Assembly (NCBI RefSeq): GCF_946482605.1
Contig: NZ_CAMLSE010000015.1
Span: 1 to 64,000 of the forward strand
Length of the DNA stretch: 64,000 nt
Source: an uncultured Dyadobacter sp.
GTDB taxonomy: Bacteria > Bacteroidota > Bacteroidia > Cytophagales > Spirosomataceae
Direction: 5' to 3'
Shown here piece by piece: positions 61,644-64,000 of this stretch. Position numbers and translations under genes: made by a program. The notes beneath the pieces were generated by a model. The model saw only the letters and a program-made list of their open reading frames with translations. It did not search any database and was not told the origin of the DNA. Numbering within the stretch: the first letter of the stretch is position 1; each line of letters opens with the position of its first letter.

Positions 61644-62413
61644 AAGCAGCGAAACATCAAGTCGCAGACCTCCTTTCCCAACGAAAAGAAGAAAAAAGGA
61701 AATCGTTTGCTGTTCTTCTGGATCCGGATAAAATTGACCTTTCCACTTTTCCGGCATTCCTCGAATACGCGGCAGGGCACGGTGTAGATTTCTTTTTTGT
61801 AGGAGGGAGCCTGATCACTAATTATGCGATCGACAAGCTTATTGCTGCAATTCATGAGTATACCGATATTCCCGCCATACTTTTTCCGGGGAGCAGCCTG
61901 CATATCGAGCCAACTGCTGATGCAATTCTGTTCCTGTCACTGATATCCGGACGTAATCCCGAATTGCTGATCGGGCAACACGTTATTGCTGCGCCTCTGC
62001 TGAAAAGAAGCGGGATCGAAGTACTTCCGACGGGCTATCTCCTCATCGAAAGCGGCAAGCTGACCACCGTTTCCTACATTAGTAATACCACGCCATTGCC
62101 CCGCGACAAGCCGGGTATCGTCGCGTGTACTGCGCTGGCGGGAGAGTACCTGGGATTGAGAAATATATTTCTCGATGCGGGAAGCGGAGCACAGTTCCCG
62201 GTGACCGGAGAAACGATCGCGGCTGTGCGTGCCGCGGTGGATACGCCGATCATCGTAGGAGGCGGAATAGATTCCTACGAAAAAGCCGATAATGCATTGA
62301 ATGCTGGTGCCGATGTGATAGTGGTGGGGAATGGGATAGAGGCAAATCAGGAGCTGTTGCCGGAAATTGCGGCATGTGTGAAGGCCTATAACAGGAAATT
62401 AGAAAGTGTTTAG
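61640..62413 (+). CDS. Geranylgeranylglyceryl/heptaprenylglyceryl phosphate synthase
   Basis: A 257-aa barrel with the family phosphate-binding and substrate loops: SFAVLLDPDKIDL (about 22-34), FFFVGGSLITN, ILFPGSSLHIEP, LPTGYLLIESG, LDAGSGAQFPV, IIVGGGIDS and VIVVGNGIE. Group II enzymes of this family are known in Bacteroidota and join sn-glycerol-1-phosphate to a polyprenyl diphosphate, an archaea-like ether bond. The physiological product in bacteria is not settled. Confidence 0.92.
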   Translation: MKAAKHQVADLLSQRKEEKRKSFAVLLDPDKIDLSTFPAFLEYAAGHGVDFFFVGGSLITNYAIDKLIAAIHEYTDIPAILFPGSSLHIEPTADAILFLSLISGRNPELLIGQHVIAAPLLKRSGIEVLPTGYLLIESGKLTTVSYISNTTPLPRDKPGIVACTALAGEYLGLRNIFLDAGSGAQFPVTGETIAAVRAAVDTPIIVGGGIDSYEKADNALNAGADVIVVGNGIEANQELLPEIAACVKAYNRKLESV

Positions 62414-62528
62414 GGGTAATGGCAGAATTAATAGGACAAAATAAAGCGATTTGAGAATTTTCTAAGGAAATTTTAAGTTCTTGGAAAAATACAAACTCAA
62501 AATTTAGGAATATTCAATTCGATCCTGT

Positions 62529-62536
62529 TACCTTTG
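62529..62536 (+). promoter_or_regulatory. -7 box for the small lipoprotein gene
   Basis: TACCTTTG, an exact TAnnTTTG match, 26 bases before the ATG at 62563; the -33 region is only TTTA-like. Confidence 0.45.
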
Positions 62537-62562
62537 CATCGAACCTTAATTACACCCAAGAA

Positions 62563-62748
62563 ATGAAAAAATTCTTTGCATTTGCGTTTGTTGCCGGGAT
62601 GGTAGCTTTCGCTGCTTGTACTAGCAAACCAGCTGACGAATCTGCTGACACTACTGCTGTAACTGTAGAAACTCCTGTTGATACTGCTGTTGTTGCTGCT
62701 GATACTGCTGCTGCTGATACTGCTGCTGCTGACACTACTAAGAAGTAA
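62563..62748 (+). CDS. Small low-complexity lipoprotein
   Basis: A 61-aa protein with signal peptide and lipobox (FAAC, Cys about 19). The mature part is only Ala/Thr/Asp/Val-rich, with the unit DTAAADTAAADTT from a short DNA repeat (about 62698-62740). Flanked by its own -7 box and a strong terminator, so it is likely expressed as a monocistron. Function unknown. Confidence 0.78.
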   Translation: MKKFFAFAFVAGMVAFAACTSKPADESADTTAVTVETPVDTAVVAADTAAADTAAADTTKK

Positions 62749-62772
62749 TCAGACGTACAAGTCGAAAATTCT

Positions 62773-62807
62773 GAAAAGCCCTATGAAAGTAGGGCTTTTC
62801 TTTTTTT
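62773..62807 (+). terminator. Strong intrinsic terminator
   Basis: GAAAAGCCCTA (62773-62783) pairs perfectly with TAGGGCTTTTC (62790-62800), 6-base loop, followed by seven T. It ends 9 bases before the SprT-like ATG. Confidence 0.92.
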
Positions 62808-62815
62808 ATTCGGGT

Positions 62816-63430
62816 ATGAAAAACGTGTCTTTGAGGTCGTATGTTCCCGCGGCGGCCAGTGACTATTGTGAGGATTTGTTTCGTGCCCACCGGTTTAACT
62901 TTTTCCTTTCGCGCCCACGCCGCACCAGGCTAGGAGATTTCACGGTTAAGCCAGGAGCCATTCCCCGCATCACCGTTAATGCCAATCTGAATTCCTACGG
63001 TTTTCTCATTACTTATCTGCACGAAGTGGCCCACTGCATTGTGCATTATAAATATAAAGGAAGGGGCCGCAAACGCGTAGCACCGCACGGGCCTGAATGG
63101 AAGCACGAATTCCGGCAGTTGCTCCTGCCCGTCATGAATGAAAAAATCTTCCCCGAAGACATTCTCATCCCCTTACTTCGTTATTCTGAAAACCCTGCCG
63201 CCTCCACGGGCGGTGACCAGAGGCTGTTCAATGCACTCCGCAAGTATGATGACCAGGATTTAAGCGCTGGCAAAGTATGTCTTGTTCAGCTCGATGAAGG
63301 GTCCAGCTTCCTATTTCAGGACAGGATATTTACCCGCGGATCTCTGAGAAGAAGTCGCGTATTATGCACGGATAATGCCTCGCAGCGTCTCTACACCATT
63401 CCCGCTCATGCACTGGTTGAAGCATGTTGA
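62816..63430 (+). CDS. SprT-like zinc metalloprotein
   Basis: A 204-aa protein with HEVAHCIVHYKYKG (HExxH, about 65-69) and the downstream HGPEWKHEFRQLL of the SprT family. Residues about 125-200 form a C-terminal region with VCLVQLDEGSSFLFQD. SprT relatives include DNA-protein crosslink proteases of the Spartan type. The ATG at 62816 is chosen; an in-frame extension upstream reads through the terminator and the lipoprotein repeat as a Leu-rich artefact. Confidence 0.85.
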   Translation: MKNVSLRSYVPAAASDYCEDLFRAHRFNFFLSRPRRTRLGDFTVKPGAIPRITVNANLNSYGFLITYLHEVAHCIVHYKYKGRGRKRVAPHGPEWKHEFRQLLLPVMNEKIFPEDILIPLLRYSENPAASTGGDQRLFNALRKYDDQDLSAGKVCLVQLDEGSSFLFQDRIFTRGSLRRSRVLCTDNASQRLYTIPAHALVEAC

Positions 63431-64000
63431 TGTCCGCAGAATCGCAGGCCGTGCGGTGCTATGCTGCCTGGGTTTACTGATGTCATTTCAGGTTCGGGCA
63501 CAAAAGCCGGTGCTCGCAGACGGGCCATGGTTTAAGCTGGCGGTTACCGAATCCGGTGTTTACAGGATCAATGCGGAAATGGTTAGCCGAATGGGAATCG
63601 ATGCTTCCACACTCCGGCCTGAGAGTATCAGGGTTTACGGAAATGGGGGCGCAATGCTGCCTCAATCGAACCAATCGGGGTATCAGAATGCGCTTACCGA
63701 GAATGCCATTTGGGTGACGGGCCAGGAGGACGGGAAATTCGATAAAGGCGACGCCGTTTATTTTTATGCGGAAGGCCCCCATATTATCCAGTATGATCCT
63801 GTAAAAGCCGAGTTACAGCATCAGATCAATTACTATTCCGATACCACCTACTATTTTCTCACGTTCGGAAACGTGAACGGAATGAGGATCGCATCGGCGG
63901 GTGAGGTCCCTGCTGCAAGCCAGAAGGTAATAAGCCATTTCGATGACTATTGGTATCATGAAACCGAATCCTACAACGTACTGAAATCAGGCCGGGATTG
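63408..64000 (+). CDS. porU: Type IX secretion sortase PorU (partial, N-terminal part)
   Basis: From ATG at 63408 the frame stays open to the window end (197 codons). Signal peptide (VLCCLGLLMSFQVRAQ) and the typical PorU N-terminal domain: WFKLAVTESGVYRINAEMV, STLRPESIRVYGNGGAMLPQ, KGDAVYFYAEGPHIIQYDP and YYSDTTYYFLTFGN. PorU is a gingipain-like transpeptidase that removes the C-terminal sorting signal of T9SS cargo at the cell surface; the catalytic domain lies beyond the edge. The start overlaps the SprT-like gene by 23 bases. Confidence 0.88.
   Translation, partial: MHWLKHVDVRRIAGRAVLCCLGLLMSFQVRAQKPVLADGPWFKLAVTESGVYRINAEMVSRMGIDASTLRPESIRVYGNGGAMLPQSNQSGYQNALTENAIWVTGQEDGKFDKGDAVYFYAEGPHIIQYDPVKAELQHQINYYSDTTYYFLTFGNVNGMRIASAGEVPAASQKVISHFDDYWYHETESYNVLKSGRD

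Noticed and set aside
62640..62745. CRISPR-like short repeat array
   Set aside because: The repeats are trinucleotide-based, lie inside a coding frame and have no unique spacers.
62678..62815. Leu-rich N-terminal extension of the SprT-like protein
   Set aside because: It reads the repeat of the lipoprotein gene in another frame and crosses a strong terminator; the ATG at 62816 is the better start.

Overview
The window looks like a chromosomal segment of a Bacteroidota bacterium, most likely an environmental Cytophagales member of the Dyadobacter type (the genus is an inference). Pointers: promoter-like TAnnTTTG boxes instead of sigma-70 -10 boxes; few Shine-Dalgarno sequences; a type IX secretion sortase (PorU) at the right edge; a TonB-dependent receptor with an N-terminal carboxypeptidase-regulatory-like domain; bacterial group II geranylgeranylglyceryl-phosphate synthase; short Crp/Fnr regulators ending in SRIRKRI; and giant SpvB/RHS surface polypeptides. 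Base composition is near 50% G+C. I saw no rRNA, tRNA, CRISPR array, transposase or phage block.

Left part (1-17 kb): a three-gene minus-strand set (carrier protein, cytochrome P450, MBOAT acyltransferase running off the left edge) faces a divergent AraC regulator and looks like a small tailoring/acylation pathway. Then come GAPDH, a PNPOx-fold flavoprotein, two Crp/Fnr paralogues each next to a small membrane protein, a DUF3072 protein with two long hairpins behind it, a dipeptidase directly behind a YefM-YoeB type toxin-antitoxin pair, a Tat-exported unknown, a cysteine hydrolase, a single-domain response regulator, a cold-shock protein, an apparent orphan C-terminal piece of an alpha-amylase-like enzyme, a DHFR/RibD-fold protein, a PD40 lipoprotein and an orphan LytTR regulator.

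Middle (16.7-43.4 kb): an OmpH/Skp-like protein, a lipoprotein, a 2079-aa SpvB-like protein, a 256-aa exported protein and a 2363-aa RHS protein form a directional run that ends in a 17-bp hairpin. It is followed, after its own promoter-like sequence, by a tightly overlapping 13-gene type II secretion / type IV pilus-like operon: major pseudopilin, minimal A24 prepilin peptidase, GspE, GspD, GspL-like, GspM-like, an Fn3-like lipoprotein, a GspC/PilP-like protein, a MORN-like protein, a GspK-like protein, two minor pseudopilins and GspF. The adjacency suggests, but does not prove, that the giant RHS proteins and this secretion machine work together. This is the most interesting system here.

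Right part (43.5-64 kb): an unrecognised 254-aa protein; a TonB receptor with a beta-helix lipoprotein partner (no SusD); a GT39-like membrane glycosyltransferase; a D-2-hydroxyacid dehydrogenase; a HupE/UreJ protein with an M1 peptidase; and an M14 carboxypeptidase. Then the hisH-hisA-hisF-hisIE operon, preceded by a candidate His-rich leader peptide and an attenuator terminator. Last come small membrane proteins of holin-like families, GGGP synthase, a low-complexity lipoprotein, a SprT-like metalloprotein and the start of porU.
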